Below, piece after piece: positions 21,421 to 32,635 of a stretch of DNA of 64,000 bases; the stretch's first letter is position 1, and every line of letters begins with the position of its first letter. Origin of the DNA: Chionoecetes opilio (Eukaryota > Arthropoda > Malacostraca > Decapoda > Majidae); contig JACEEZ010022880.1 in assembly GCA_016584305.1 (NCBI GenBank), forward strand, positions 484,370 through 548,369. Direction: 5' to 3'. The notes beneath the pieces were generated by a model. That model saw nothing but the letters and a program-made list of their open reading frames with translations. It did no database searches and was not told the DNA's origin. Both the position numbers and the translations under genes were made by a program.

Positions 21421-22209
21421 AAGCGAAATATAGATGCCACATTGTCACTATTCTGGCTTTGTTATCTAGGAAATTCGACACTGACAATAAAGTATTCTTC
21501 TCTTATATTTTCAAGGAAAATCATATTAATCTAACATGTATTCCAGTCCAAGTAGCTCAATTTCAATGAGTGACATCTTGTGGCAGGTGATATTGGCAAG
21601 TCTCATTAAACTATAGCTACAAGAATAAAAAAAATTGGAGATATAACGCCAATTGTTTTGTAAACACAGCCGGGACATTCAAAAGAGTATGCCAGGACTG
21701 AAGTAAGGAAAAATAGATAGGTAATAATTGCTTGTTTGTAGTGGATGAAGGTCTATTGACACCTTCATCTGACACTGACATCTATTGATGAGGTCACTAG
21801 TACCTCACTTATCTATATGTCTTATAGTATTATCTAATACTGAACTATAAGCTGTAGACTGCTAGGTACACCAACTTTTCCCGTGTACAGTTGTCTGGCA
21901 GTGAAACACATTTTCAGTAAAGACTTTTGGATAGGCAAACAGTGTAGGCTTGTGTTCAGGTAGTCCATGTCACTACTGAAAGCACCCTGTTTCATGATAG
22001 CCCTGAAGTAGTGGTATGGACGTATATTGACTTGAAAATGTTGCAGTACTTTGATGGTATTACACTGGTGATCCGAAATTCGTGGGGCTTACATACTAAT
22101 AACCCCCCTTCCCCCCTGCGCGAATAATGCAAAACTAAACCCCGAACAATGCAAATGCCCCCCCTACTAAAGCCTCCAACTCCAAATATATTTTCAGGTG
22201 TTTGTGCAT
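21421..22209. other. Intron sequence, nothing recognised
   Basis: No repeat limits, conserved protein or splice pair was seen between families G and F. Confidence 0.4.
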
Positions 22210-22211
22210 TA

Positions 22212-22924
22212 CAGTGGTCCCTCACGTTTGGCGATTTAATTAGTCTTGCCAAACCATCGCCAAAAGTGAATTTCGCAACCAGACGTGAATAGTACTTTCA
22301 ATGGAAAAATTATCCATTAGTCTTTGACGACGCCCGAGTTCACCCTTTTGACCTCCATTTTTGTACTTTAACTGCTTAAAAGCAAAGACATTACACGTGA
22401 AACATGAACAACAATACAAAGATAATAGATAATAGATAACAGATGTTTTTACCATGAATTATTTGGAGTTAGGCCTGGTGAGATGAGTGAGTGTGGTGGT
22501 TGTGTAGGCGGTGGTGGTTGTGACTGTGTGTTTACCTTTCCTCCACTCTCGTTTCTCCGCTTTTTTGCCCTTGTTCTTATCGTCACCTGACTTCCTCGAA
22601 CCACCAACACCACCACCAGTACTTGTAGATGCCATAGTCTTAGCGCGAAACGCCAAAGGTACCGTCATTTGGAGCAAAAAACAGCGCAGTCGTCAAGATG
22701 GCTGCCAGGAAGATAACAAACACCTTGAGCTTGAGTTGGGAGTCACCCAGCGGATGCTGTCGGTGAAGCCTTTGGTCGGGGGTTCTCCCATACATGTAAT
22801 CTATTGATTACCAACCAACATGGTCACATGCGGGCGGTGTATTCTGAGCCGACATCATTCTGTGACGTCAGCGCGCGTCTCGCCAAAAGTGAATTTGAAG
22901 CGCCAAATTGGGATTCTGGTACTG
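22212..22924. mobile_element. Family F TA-target MITE, copy 1
   Basis: Left end CAGTGGTCCCTCACGTTTGG; right end ...GGGATTCTGGTACTG, a decayed inverted partner that shares caaatt and ttcacttttggcga words; TA at 22210-22211 and 22925-22926. It interrupts a MULE-like reading frame. A 72-codon minus-strand frame (22459-22677) rich in Gly/Lys (GGGVGGSRKSGDDKNKGKKA) is conserved as sequence in the second copy at 40233-40659. Confidence 0.6.
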
Positions 22925-22926
22925 TA

Positions 22927-23140
22927 TCCAACCTCCTCTCCAGGTTTGTTTCATAGCCCTGCTTCCTCGACTTGCTGATGTTCAAGCCCCGGTCCAGCCT
23001 CTCCAGGTCCTTCTCCGTGTCTTTTATCACGTAATTGATGTGCCCAAGAAAAGACCACGTGGACGGGTGGTGCACCCGTATTCTTGCCTTCAACCTAGAA
23101 TGGAATGACTCGCAAAAGTTATTAGTTCCATAAGAAAAAT
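22927..23140 (-). pseudogene. MULE-like transposase C-terminal fragment
   Basis: Minus-strand frame reads TNNFCESFHS then RLKARIRVHHPSTWSFLGHI and NYVIKDTEKDLERLDRGLNI. The pattern TNN-x-E-x-(Y/F)-HS ... HPxxWxFL is typical of the region after the catalytic domain in Mutator-like (MULE) transposases of animals. It is cut at TNLERRLDT by family F and has no start; upstream sequence is not coding. Confidence 0.5.
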
Positions 23141-23740
23141 CATAAACTGAAAATTTCTGTGGAGTCAGTGTTGAGCCAGTAACGAAAGAAGTACTGCCGG
23201 AATTTTGTCAGTGAACTATTGATACAATGCCTGTGACTTCCCTAACATCACAACGCTGGTCACAGGTAGAACCTTGTACCTTACAAGATCCACTTGATTG
23301 TGGTGCTATATTCAACAGGAGAGGCTCTGCCAACCACTTGCAAGGATTCAAGTTTATATGAGCCTCAGCAACTTCCTGGAATCAATGTGAAATTCGCACT
23401 TCCATGAGGCGTACAGCAGTTTCCTTCCCTACTAGCCACCTTAGAGGCGTGCAGCAGTTTACCGGTTAATGAAACATAAATGTGCATACTTCTTAGAACA
23501 CAGGGAAGGTGTAGTGTAAGTGTCTCTGTAGGCTGCAAGAAAATAACAGTAGAAAAGAAAAATGTGAAACAGTATGACACTGGTACACAATCATGAACAG
23601 GTGGCAACACTCAGAAGGCACTGATGCCAGTACGAATCACATCACAGTATGGCCATGACGTCAAAAATAACCAATGAGGACTCAATATTGTTGTGACGTC
23701 ACAAGAGAAGCCGACCAGAGTACAGGAAGCAACGTGACGA

Positions 23741-26415
23741 CTAGGGTGCCAATAAAAATCAAAAGTTTGAATTTTTCTTCCTACTTTGGTGTAATGGTGC
23801 ATCTATGCAAGAAACCATCGTATGCAAAGTTTGACCTCAATCGGTTGATATTTAGGGGTGGCAGATTACAACTTTGTTATTTACCCTTATGCACTGGCCT
23901 ATTAAGGAGGGGATGTCATCTCTTGAAAGCGGACAAGCCGGACATCCCTTCCCCAGCAGGGCTGCTGGTCCCCCTCTTGGTGAGTATTAGCCCCTCGGTG
24001 GGGGGGGGTATTATGGGGAGCCACCCCACTCATTGTGGCCGGCTTGGCCGGGGAAGGGAAGCCTTCGAGGTCCCGGGCTGTTGATGGCGATGGGCCTCCA
24101 CAACTTGGAGGAGGAACTGGCGCTGTTCCTCGTCTTTGGTCAGCCGGAGGTTGAAGGACTGGATGAGCGCCACTCCTCGCTCGGCTGTGTCGTTGACGAC
24201 GCGAAGTCCCTCGATTCGGCGGCAGGCCTCGACGTACGATTCCTCTTCCTGCCACTTCCGAGGGTTGGCGGACAGGAAGTCGGTCTTGATATCAAGAGCT
24301 TCAAAGAGGCGGAGGGAATTTTTCGTGGCGAAGGAGGGCAGTGTTGCCGCAGGAACTTGTGATGATGGGAGGTTTATTCGCTTTTTCGGGTTCCTCAGCT
24401 CCTTCATCGTAGAGAATGGCCTGTACAATTGCTTGTTTGTCGGAGACAGGGAGACGTGAGTCGAACAGTGACAGGCCAATGAGATCTTCGCTCAATTACC
24501 AGAAATGGCGGCTCAGAGTGGTGAAGCAGGCCTTCCGAATACTTTCGTCGTGGTACTGAAGGATGTCCTTAGCGAATCCAAGATCGTTGGCGGGAGCGTA
24601 GGATGGAACCGTCGATTCGAACCATCGCAGGACGTAGATCTCGGTTGCGAATGATGAGAACCGCTGGAGGGCTGACATTTCTTGAGGTGTGACGACTCCA
24701 GTCAGCTGCTCCCGAAACAAGATCATCTTCAGAGCGTAAATGATACGCGCCATCCAACACGCTCGATGAAGCGCTCCGGGGCTACGGATCGAGATCTTCG
24801 GAAGAGCGCCGCCAAGGAAAAGGATGCTCAGCTCAGCAAGTTCCTTATAGTCGTCACGGGGCTGCTTTGTCTGAAGCAGACGTTTCAAACCTTGAATGAG
24901 ATCGTCCCTCTTGGAGACCAGAGTCTCCGGCAGATCTTCGTTGGTGGGAGGGTTTATTGCCGACTGGTTGATGTAAGACCAGTAGTCCTTGAAGCGAGAG
25001 AAGATGGTGATCTCAGGACCAGAAGATGACCCCAAACACGTAGAAAAGGCCTTCTCAAGGACAAGTTCGTGGACGTGATGACGGCAAGCAAGTGAAACGA
25101 GGGGTCGGCCGATCTTCTGTTGCAAGATGGTGCATGCACCATTGATGGCTCCAGTGTTGGCACTGGTTGTGTCGAAGCACATCGCCACGACTCGTTCCTG
25201 GACCCCCCAGTCTTCTAGAGCCTCGAACACAGCTGTAGCGGCGGCATCACCAGTTCCAGAGTGCAGTTTCGGGACTCCTAGGAGCTTCTCCACTCCTTCT
25301 CCTGTGACGAGGATGGCGAGTCTTTCGGCGCGAGTGCCATCGTCCTGAGGAAGGATCTTCCCGTCCCAATGAACGGTAAGAGGGGTAAGAGGACTGAAAG
25401 TCTCTTTGATGTCCTTTGCCAAAGTGGACCTGTACTTCGCTCTTGCCTATCGAATGGACTCGGGATTCAGCACAAGCTCTTGTAGATCGTGGCCCAAGCT
25501 ACTTGCCGTAGCCGCCACAATTCGAAAGGCTTGGCAGCTACTGACCCCAGTTCTGTCAAGGGCTCCGACGAGATCAGGGGATAGGACGGACTTCGTGCCC
25601 CGTGTCCTCAATCGCTTTGGTGGAGAAGCGACCCCGGCGTCGGAAGAAGAAGTCGATGTATTGGCAGCGTTGGCTGGACTTGATGACTCAGATGATGACG
25701 ACTCCAGCTCCACCATCTCTTCTCCTTTTGGCGTCTGTTGACGGCTACGTGAGAGAGAGCTTTCACGTCGGCAAACCGATTCTTTCAGCTTCTTGTCCAG
25801 ACCAGCCATCGAACTCCGCCTCCCCTTCTCCCGCTGGGCAAGAAGGAATTCCTTGTCTTCAGGAATGGTCATCAGAGTGAGGGCGTCGGAGTGGGCGATG
25901 TCCAAAAGGTCTGGGAGACTTTCTTGGAAGGTCTTCTGTTTTTCGGCAGGCGTGACTCCAGAGTTATTCTTGCTTTTGCTCAGGATCTTCCACTCGTCGA
26001 AAAGTCCAGTAATCTTCCTCCTCACGCTAGTTTCTGCGATGGTGGGGATCCTAGCTCGTGTCCAGAAGTCGAGGACCTCCTTTGCAGCCTCAGCTGCACT
26101 CTGCTGCACCGTCTTCTTCTCTTCCTTGTGTGCGTAGAAAAATCGTCGTAAAACGTCTCCACAACTGGGAAGTTTTGCTCCTGTGATAGTAGGAACACTA
26201 TGGCCAAGAAGCCAAACTTCCGTTTGCTTTCTCGTGGTCATGACCTGAGGGCGAAAAGAGGAAATGTTCAAGATCGATCCGCCACCTCTAAATATCAACC
26301 GATTAGCCTGAAACTTTGCACACGACAGTTTCTAAGTACAAGGCAGAATACCACAAAAGTACGTTAAAAAATATTGACTTTGAAAAATTACCCCTATGCG
26401 CTATTGGCACCCTAG
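23741..26415. mobile_element. hAT-like DNA transposon, complete with ends and 6-bp duplication
   Basis: The left end is CTAGGGTGCCAATA (23741) and the right end its inverse, finishing GGCACCCTAG at 26415. TGACGA lies on both sides (23735-23740 and 26416-26421). Inverted similarity extends about 130 bases inward (atcggttgatatttaggggtgg is shared as inverted blocks near 23846-23864 and 26277-26296). The GGGTGCCAA-like end and the internal gene both fit the hAT superfamily, where 5-8 bp duplications are known. Length 2675 bp with one gene on the minus strand. Confidence 0.8.
24030..26241 (-). pseudogene. hAT-like transposase, two in-frame stops and one frameshift
   Basis: Coding starts at 26241 (MTTRKQTEVWLLGHSVPTIT). 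The N-terminal ~230 residues are charged, with a Ser-rich linker (ELESSSSESSSP). An in-frame TAG at 25447-25449 follows NPESIR. The core then shows TVHWDGKILP, VVAMCFDTTSANTGAINGAC, SLACRHHVHELVLEKAF and, near the C-terminus, VVNDTAERGVALIQSFN. I read these as the first Asp, the second Asp, the C-x-x-H pair and the final Glu-Arg of a hAT-type DDE domain; the correspondence is inference from motif order. A TAA at 24496-24498 replaces the Tyr expected after HFW, and a frameshift follows at about 24330. Proteins of this type occur as uncharacterised multi-copy genes in marine invertebrates and insects. Confidence 0.7.
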
Positions 26416-26421
26416 TGACGA

Positions 26422-27327
26422 CACAAAGTACATCAGGAAGATCGCACGGAAAATAAGTTATAACACCGGATTGTGGTGGGAAATTCACTGTATCTCACTG
26501 TTCAGCAAACTAAATATGGAAACAATACTCACAGTACAAGAATAACCATACTTAGTTTTGAGAAACTTATCTCTATAAGACAGCACAAGTTAGACGAAGA
26601 TGACTGGTGAGTTGACTGGCTTGGAGGTGTCACCACGTGCTTCACAGGGAGGCAACACCACGAGCTACAGGGAGACCAGAGGGTAGTGCTTCTGTACAAT
26701 GCAGGGTAGAAGCGATGAAGACCACAGCAAGGGACTCCATAAAGTAGCGATGAACACAGCCAGGGGCGATGTGGGCGGTATCAGCAATTTGCTCAAGGCG
26801 AGCAACTGCGGTGGCCAGCAGACATGAGCTTTTTCCAATAGCACTGCAGAGAGTGTGGCAGGGTAGCGTAGGGGATGTGAGGAGCTTTTAAGGGGCGTGC
26901 GTGGCAAAGTGTGTGTCAGAAGAAGCAGGAGGGCCAGGCCGACACAAGCACAGCACAGCAAAAGGTCCACAGAGAGGAACAGAGGCGGTGTGAGCAAAGG
27001 CGGGAGTCAGCCACCACACGTGCCAGGAATAGGAGACAGGGTTCGTCTCCTTCCCTCCACCAATGTTATGGTGGAATCACCGCTAGCCCCCAAATATTAT
27101 GGTGGGATGAATAACAGCCATATTGCTAATTGACTCCGATGGGCTTTGACATCATGTTACAACAGGTGTTGGTATTGCAAGTCCCAGTTTTCCAGTGGGG
27201 ATCACCAGATTATTGGCAACAATTGCAAGAAATTCATCAGGCGGTCCTCCCTGCCCGAAGCTTGCCTTCGTACTAACAAAAGCTGCAAGTAATTTCATCA
27301 ATATCTTCACAATAATGCATAATTGTA
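26422..27327. other. Intron sequence, nothing recognised
   Basis: Moderately GC-rich with only short chance frames on both strands. No repeat boundary detected before family I copy 2. Confidence 0.4.
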
Positions 27328-28554
27328 CAGTACCCTACCGAGTTTCACGTTTTGCGAGTTTCGCGATCCGCGAGTTTCGCGCTGAGTCCTAAATTCTTAC
27401 CATCCCGACATTCGCGCATTATCTTCCTGAGTTTCGAGCGGCTTCATACACAGTTTTTTTTTTGTGTGTGTGTGTGTGTGTGCCTACAGCGCCGTTAGGC
27501 AGTGACCTCCAGGGGTGGGATGGTAGGCCCTGGAGGTTCCCTTGAGGGCTGTGATGGTTGGCCCTCGCCCATGGTGGCGCAGGCAGGATTTTTATAGTGA
27601 TGCTTGTGATTAGAGATTCATGTCGTCCCCTGTGGCCTCCGATGCACTCGCAATCATAGGTAGAGTTAATGGGCAACATGTGGGTGTTCTTAGGCCACTC
27701 GACAGTGCAGAGAAAGATTTTATACCTTACGGTAATATCAAGATCAAGTATCGCTAAAGAGGTAAATAGTCGTATGTTCAGATGGAAGAATGGTGTTAGC
27801 AAGACGTGTGTGATGGGTGAGACAGAAGTGGATGAAACTGGAGTACTTGATGCTGGAATGTGAACGGTATGAGTATGCTAGAACAAAGATGTTGGAGGTA
27901 GTGTTAGGGTAGTGTTAGGAGAAGTCTTGAGTGGAAGAATGGAGAGAGACGAGAGACAGGAGTGTGGATAGGCAGATGGAGTACTTGCTGGGGTTGTGTG
28001 CTGAGTAGAGGAGTGACAGTCGTGTGGCTGAAAGTGTAAAAGAATTCTTGGAGAATTCTTGGAGAGCACACATGAGAGAGAATGAGAGGCAGGGGGCCCT
28101 TCAGTGAGGGGGGACCCCGTATGAATGTGATGCAGAGAGAGGAATGAGGGGAAAATGAAACACCTAGTTTTGCTTCCCCCTTTTGCTTCTCTCCCAACAG
28201 AATACTACCTGTGTGGGAGAACGCCGGACCAAAGGCTTCACTGACAGCATTAACTGGGTGACTCCCAACTCAAGCTCAAGCTCGTAGGTCCTCTCCTCTC
28301 CTGCTCTTCCGCCTCTCCTGTCCTTTAGTTTTGGCTGACCGCCCCGGGAGGTGGGTCACAAACCCCCGGCTAGCACCCGATATCAATTCACTGCTGGGTG
28401 GACAGGGGCATGGGGCATTTTCAGGGTATTTTGGGGGGGGAGAAAGTGACTAAATAAGCATTTTTACAGTGTTTTCAATATCCGAGTTTCGCGATTCTCG
28501 AGTTTAGCGCTATGCCTTGTGAAGAAAGCAAGCCCCAGACTCGGGAGGGTAGTG
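27328..28554. mobile_element. Family I TA-target transposon, copy 2
   Basis: Left end CAGTACCCTACCGAGTTTCA and right end GGGAGGGTAGTG, TA at 27326-27327 and 28555-28556. The word gagtttcgcgatccgcgag is repeated near the left end and gagtttagcgctatgcc near the right. Same SINE position as copy 1. The block ctgctgggtggacaggggc...ggggcattttcagg (about 28390-28430) also matches 4120-4160 in copy 1. Confidence 0.7.
27480..27720 (-). mobile_element. tRNA-derived SINE, copy 3 (minus strand, head missing)
   Basis: Begins after a short GT tract with tgcctacagcgccgttagg and runs to ccactcgacagtgcagagaaag. The tRNA-like head is replaced by unrelated sequence. Occupies the same site in family I as the SINE at 3187-3602. 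Confidence 0.7.
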
Positions 28555-28556
28555 TA

Positions 28557-29062
28557 GTGTAATTTATGAAATTGAAGTTAAGCTGTCCTATCAGTCAATC
28601 CTGAAATAGCTTGACGAAAGAAAACATACAGTGTAACATGTGCCTGATAAGTTATAAGAAACAAGAGATTATAATAGGAATGACAGAAGTGAATTTCTTT
28701 CTTTTAGATAATATTATCAATATACAGGGTGTAACACGAGTTTATGCAAATATTGATACAGGAGATAGACTGAATTATTCTAAGAACAAAATGCTCTATA
28801 CCCATATGCTTTCTGAAGCTTCCTTTACGTGACATGGAGTGAGAAAGAATTACCGCGGCCGTCATGTAACTCACGGCTAGCGGGAGGCAGGAGGTATGAG
28901 ATGTGCACTCGCGCGTATGCCCCCCGGTGAAATTATGAATTATTTAATCATAATTTCTACTAGTTATGGACAATTACAGTATCTTATAAGTTTTAACTAC
29001 ACAATCGATATTAATAAACGGCTGTTATTTACCAAATAAGCAGTACATGAGAACAGCAGGGC
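28557..29062. other. Intron sequence with a possible mariner-type end
   Basis: At 28736 the sequence tacagggtgtaacacgag resembles a Tc1/mariner terminal repeat, but no partner end was found. Bases about 28965-29100 resemble 29365-29500 (attacagtatcttataa and gcattacatgaa-like words), suggesting a diverged tandem duplication. Confidence 0.35.
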
Positions 29063-30829
29063 TGTCATAAGCAATAATGTAAAGGGCTACTTGGCATCAT
29101 GTCGGCGAGGGAGAGGCAAGGTGGGTAGGGATGGGGTGCCTTGCGAGGCTACATCAGCGGTGTCCCTCCTTCTCCCGCCCAGATTAGCGGCAGTGTTTAG
29201 TTTGAGAGAGTAAAACTCATGACTTATTTAGTATCAATTTGAGAGAAATAAGCTGTAGACAGTGTTGTACGCTTACGGTAATGTGGAGTATTATTCTGGA
29301 TATGGGGTTCTGGATATGGGGATTATTTACGGATCGTGGTAATCTCTGTGAAAATATGAACATTAGTTTAATTATGATTGTTACAAATTAGGGAGCATTA
29401 CAGTATCTTATAACGAGACAAAGATTCATTAAATTTACTGATAAGCATTACATGAAGACAGCATAGCTGAAATTTGACACACTAATACTGTAAAATGCTA
29501 CGTGGCAACGTCTACAGCTGAATGTCAGTAATCTCCCGGCAGCTCGATCTACTTACTCTTACGTACTGTCTCTTGTCATCATGACTTACCTTAATGTTGT
29601 GATGATCACATCAAGTGTTCAAAGTGGCCACCATCAGCTTCAATACACAGTTGCGCTCGCTGAAGTATGGAATGAACACTTTTTCTTAGAATTTCTGGCT
29701 TGTTCTTGATGTGCTGTGAAGCTGCCATTATTCTCTCCAGAAGTTCTTGCTTGTTGTCACTTTTCTTATTGTATACATGTGATTTCATGTCTCCCCAGAG
29801 ATAAAAATCCAGTGGTGTTAGGTCTGGTGATCTGGCAGGCCATGGGTGTGGTCCTCCCCGGCCTATCCACCGTCCAGGAAATGCTTGGTCAAGATGCTGC
29901 CTCACTTGCTTACTGAAGTGTGGTGGTGCACCGTCATGCTGAAATACTAGTCGGTGCCGTGTGCCCAGGGGAACATCTTCTAGGAGTGAGGGGAGGTGAT
30001 CTATCAAAAAATTAGCATAAATATCCCCGTTAATGCGATCTTGAAAGATGTGTGGGCCAATCAAGTGCTCACCAATCATGCCACACCAGACATTAATAGA
30101 AAATCTTTGCTGGAAATTACTTTCTACCATCTTGTGAGGATTCTCCTTTGACCACCAATGTTTATTATGAGCATTATGCATTCCGGCACGGGTAAATGTG
30201 GCCTCATCGGTGAACAAAATATATTTCCACAGCTGGGAATTTGCTTGTAGCGATTTACAAAACTCCAATCGCCTCACTGAATCTCCATCCTGAAGATGTT
30301 GAACCTTGTGCAGATGATATGGATGAAGACCTTCTTTTCTCAGCACCCTCCATGCTTTCATGTGAGAAACTCCAAGTCGGAGGGAAATTCTTCTTGTGCT
30401 TATGTCTGGGCTGTTTTCTGCTGCATGAAGAATCTGCCTCACCTTTCCATGTTCCCCTATCCTTTCAGCTGTTGCACCCATTCCAGGGAAAGATCCTTTG
30501 TCACGAAGGTGTTGAAATACCCTGTAAAATGTTCGAACATTGGGACATTTTCTGTTAGGGTATCTTCTTCTGTATTCCTGTACGGCAGCATTTGCACTTC
30601 CATTGCAGAACCCGTAGATAAACACCATATCCGCATACTCCACGTTACTGTAAGAGTACGGCATTGTCCGCAGAGTTCACTCTCTCAAACTAAACACTGC
30701 CGCTGATCTGGGCGGGAGAAGGAGGGACACAGCTGATGTAGCCTCGCACGGCACCCCATCCCTACTCACCTTGCCTCTCCCTCGCCGACATGATGCCAAG
30801 TAGCCCTTTACATTATTGCTTATGACATG
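29063..30829. mobile_element. Mariner-like element with ~149-bp inverted repeats, young
   Basis: Bases 29063-29211 and 30679-30826 are inverted copies with about four mismatches. They enclose an intact transposase frame. The right end lies next to TA (30830-30831) inside a Tigger reading frame; the left limit is less certain because similar sequence occurs in diverged tandem form nearby. Confidence 0.7.
29606..30664 (-). CDS. Mariner-like (DD41D) transposase, intact 352-codon frame
   Basis: The frame runs from MPYSYSNVEYADMVFIYGFC to IEADGGHFEHLM without a stop. Residues 1-60 form the N-terminal helix-turn-helix common to arthropod Tc/mariner relatives (GSANAAVQEYRRRYPNRKCP). A second HTH follows (STRRISLRLGVSHMKAWRVL). 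The catalytic motifs are FTDEATF, FQHDGAPPH and WPARSPDLTPLDFYLWGDMK. Counting from the Asp of HDG to the Asp of PLDFYLW leaves 41 residues, a DD41D triad like the rosa group. It would cut and paste its own element at TA. The start at 30664 is chosen because it lies just inside the right inverted repeat and gives the usual family length. Nothing missing is seen, so it may be functional. Confidence 0.85.
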   Translation of the reverse strand: MPYSYSNVEYADMVFIYGFCNGSANAAVQEYRRRYPNRKCPNVRTFYRVFQHLRDKGSFPGMGATAERIGEHGKVRQILHAAENSPDISTRRISLRLGVSHMKAWRVLRKEGLHPYHLHKVQHLQDGDSVRRLEFCKSLQANSQLWKYILFTDEATFTRAGMHNAHNKHWWSKENPHKMVESNFQQRFSINVWCGMIGEHLIGPHIFQDRINGDIYANFLIDHLPSLLEDVPLGTRHRLVFQHDGAPPHFSKQVRQHLDQAFPGRWIGRGGPHPWPARSPDLTPLDFYLWGDMKSHVYNKKSDNKQELLERIMAASQHIKNKPEILRKSVHSILQRAQLCIEADGGHFEHLM

Positions 30830-31864
30830 TATAACTCCTTTCCTATCCTTACTTGCATCAACATTGAATGTCACATAGTCTCTAAGTTTGTCCTTAGACT
30901 TGGGAATATCACTCACTGTTTGTTTCTTTACTCTATACTCGTCACACACCCGGGCGACAGAAACATGATTCCACCTTCTTAATGCATTCTAATTTCTCTG
31001 CAATACACTAAGGTCCCGCATAAAGCGTGATCGCATAAAGCGTTTCCCCTATAAAGCGAACAACCTAAATATTTTTTTTTTTTTAAATAAATATAATTAT
31101 TTTTTTTTAGTTTAGAACGAATTTGATCATATAGAACGATTACGCCATCAAAGTAGCTCAAATCCGAGGAGTTCTCATATAGAGAGCCAAAATATCGTAC
31201 AGAACGTGAGCAGGCCGCCATAAGAAGGCTTGCGGCAGCTTGCGTTTTCTGTTAACTCGAGACACTTTTCGTAAGCCGGCTTGCCCAGCTGGCGCAAGCC
31301 GTGGCAAGCGTGAGTGAGTAGCAACGGCGTTAGCGACCCCGAAATTCTCATCCATTATTACCAAAACAAACATTCTTGTGAAGGATATATGTTGTCATCC
31401 ATTCACAATATCGTCAGTTATCGTAATTTATTGATGGCTTCCATTCAAAAGTACACTCGTTATTGTGGTTTGGTGTCGTCGTTGGTGTTTACAAGTTATC
31501 AGCTGTGAGCTGGCCCCGCCAGTTCTGGCAAGGCACGCATGCGAGAGTTAATGGTAAGAGTTTATGGCAACATGCTTTTGAGTCACTAACCTAACCTAAT
31601 CCCACGCTTTTACCTAACTAAAGCCAAATTTGTATTAAAAGTGTCTGCGGCAAGGGAAGAACAGAGGCGATGTAGGTCACAAGAGGAAGAAGAAGAGTGA
31701 GAGGCACGCCGCACGTAAACAAACACTTTTCTCTCGCCTCCCTATAAACAACATGTCATTATCTCCAAAAGTTTGAGTCCAAAAGAACGTTTCCTAGAAT
31801 CAAATAAGGTAAACAGAAACCATACTCCCAATTGTGTAGGGAATTTCGGTCCTAGTGTAAAATA

Positions 31865-32635
31865 CAGGGAGGTCCCGTTATACGAGCATTCGGTATACGA
31901 GAATCCGATCATACGAGATGTGTAAATTAGGGTCTATTTTCAATATACGAGATCGAAATTCCAATGATACGACATTCAAACTGGGGTGAGTAAAATTATC
32001 AAGTTCAAAATGCGCGCCCTACCACTCCCGGGCTGGACAAAGGGGGATTTGGTTGACCCCAGTGAGGTCACCCCTAGCAAGCCGTGACCTGAAGGGTAAT
32101 TAAGCATATGGTGCGGCCTAACATTTAGGGGTAATTAGCAGGTGTGCGGCCCCAACCTTGGGACCGCAGTCAGGTCACCCCTAGCAAGGCTTGACCTGAA
32201 GGGTAATTAAGCATATGGCGTGGCCTGACCTTTAGGGGTAATTAGTAGGTGTGCGGCCCCAACCTTGGGACCTCTACACTACCCTCTCTTGTATCACACG
32301 GCGTCCCCTACATTACAGCGTCTTTTTTGCTTGTTCTGCATGTTTTATGTTTAATTAATGTGCAGTTATGTTATTTTCTGTGCTATTTTCTCTCAGAATG
32401 CTTTTTATACAGAATTTATAAGTGTGGGTAATATAGACGCTGTGTGTTTGTTGTGTTTGCTATAGTTTATTTTAGCTTGAAAAACATGTCTTTTTTTTTC
32501 TCTTTTTTTTTTAATTGATGGGGTCCTGGAACCAAACCTATATTTTACCATTAGTTATGTGTTTCGTTATACGAGATTTCGCTTTACGAGTATGCCAGGT
32601 GGAACCTAACTGCTCGTATCTTCGGGACCTCCCTG
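31865..32635. mobile_element. Family A, copy 3 (short, opposite orientation)
   Basis: Left end CAGGGAGGTCCCGTTATACG and right end CGGGACCTCCCTG, TA at 31863-31864 and 32636-32637. A 771-bp version, inverted relative to the other copies, lying inside family H. Contains a 107-bp tandem duplication. Confidence 0.8.
32062..32275. repeat. 107-bp tandem duplication
   Basis: Two adjacent units share cacccctagcaag, gacctgaagggtaattaagc, aggggtaattag and gcggccccaaccttgggacc. The block cacccctagcaa starts at 32069 and again at 32176. Confidence 0.85.

Noticed and set aside
23672..24084. Plus-strand 136-codon frame overlapping the hAT-like end
   Set aside because: Crosses the terminal repeat and the antisense of the transposase; no domain.
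28736..28753. Terminal repeat of a second mariner-type element
   Set aside because: The tacagggtgtaacacgag motif has no inverted partner in the window, so no element can be defined.
30241..30706. Plus-strand frames of 105 and 136 codons
   Set aside because: Antisense shadows of the mariner transposase.
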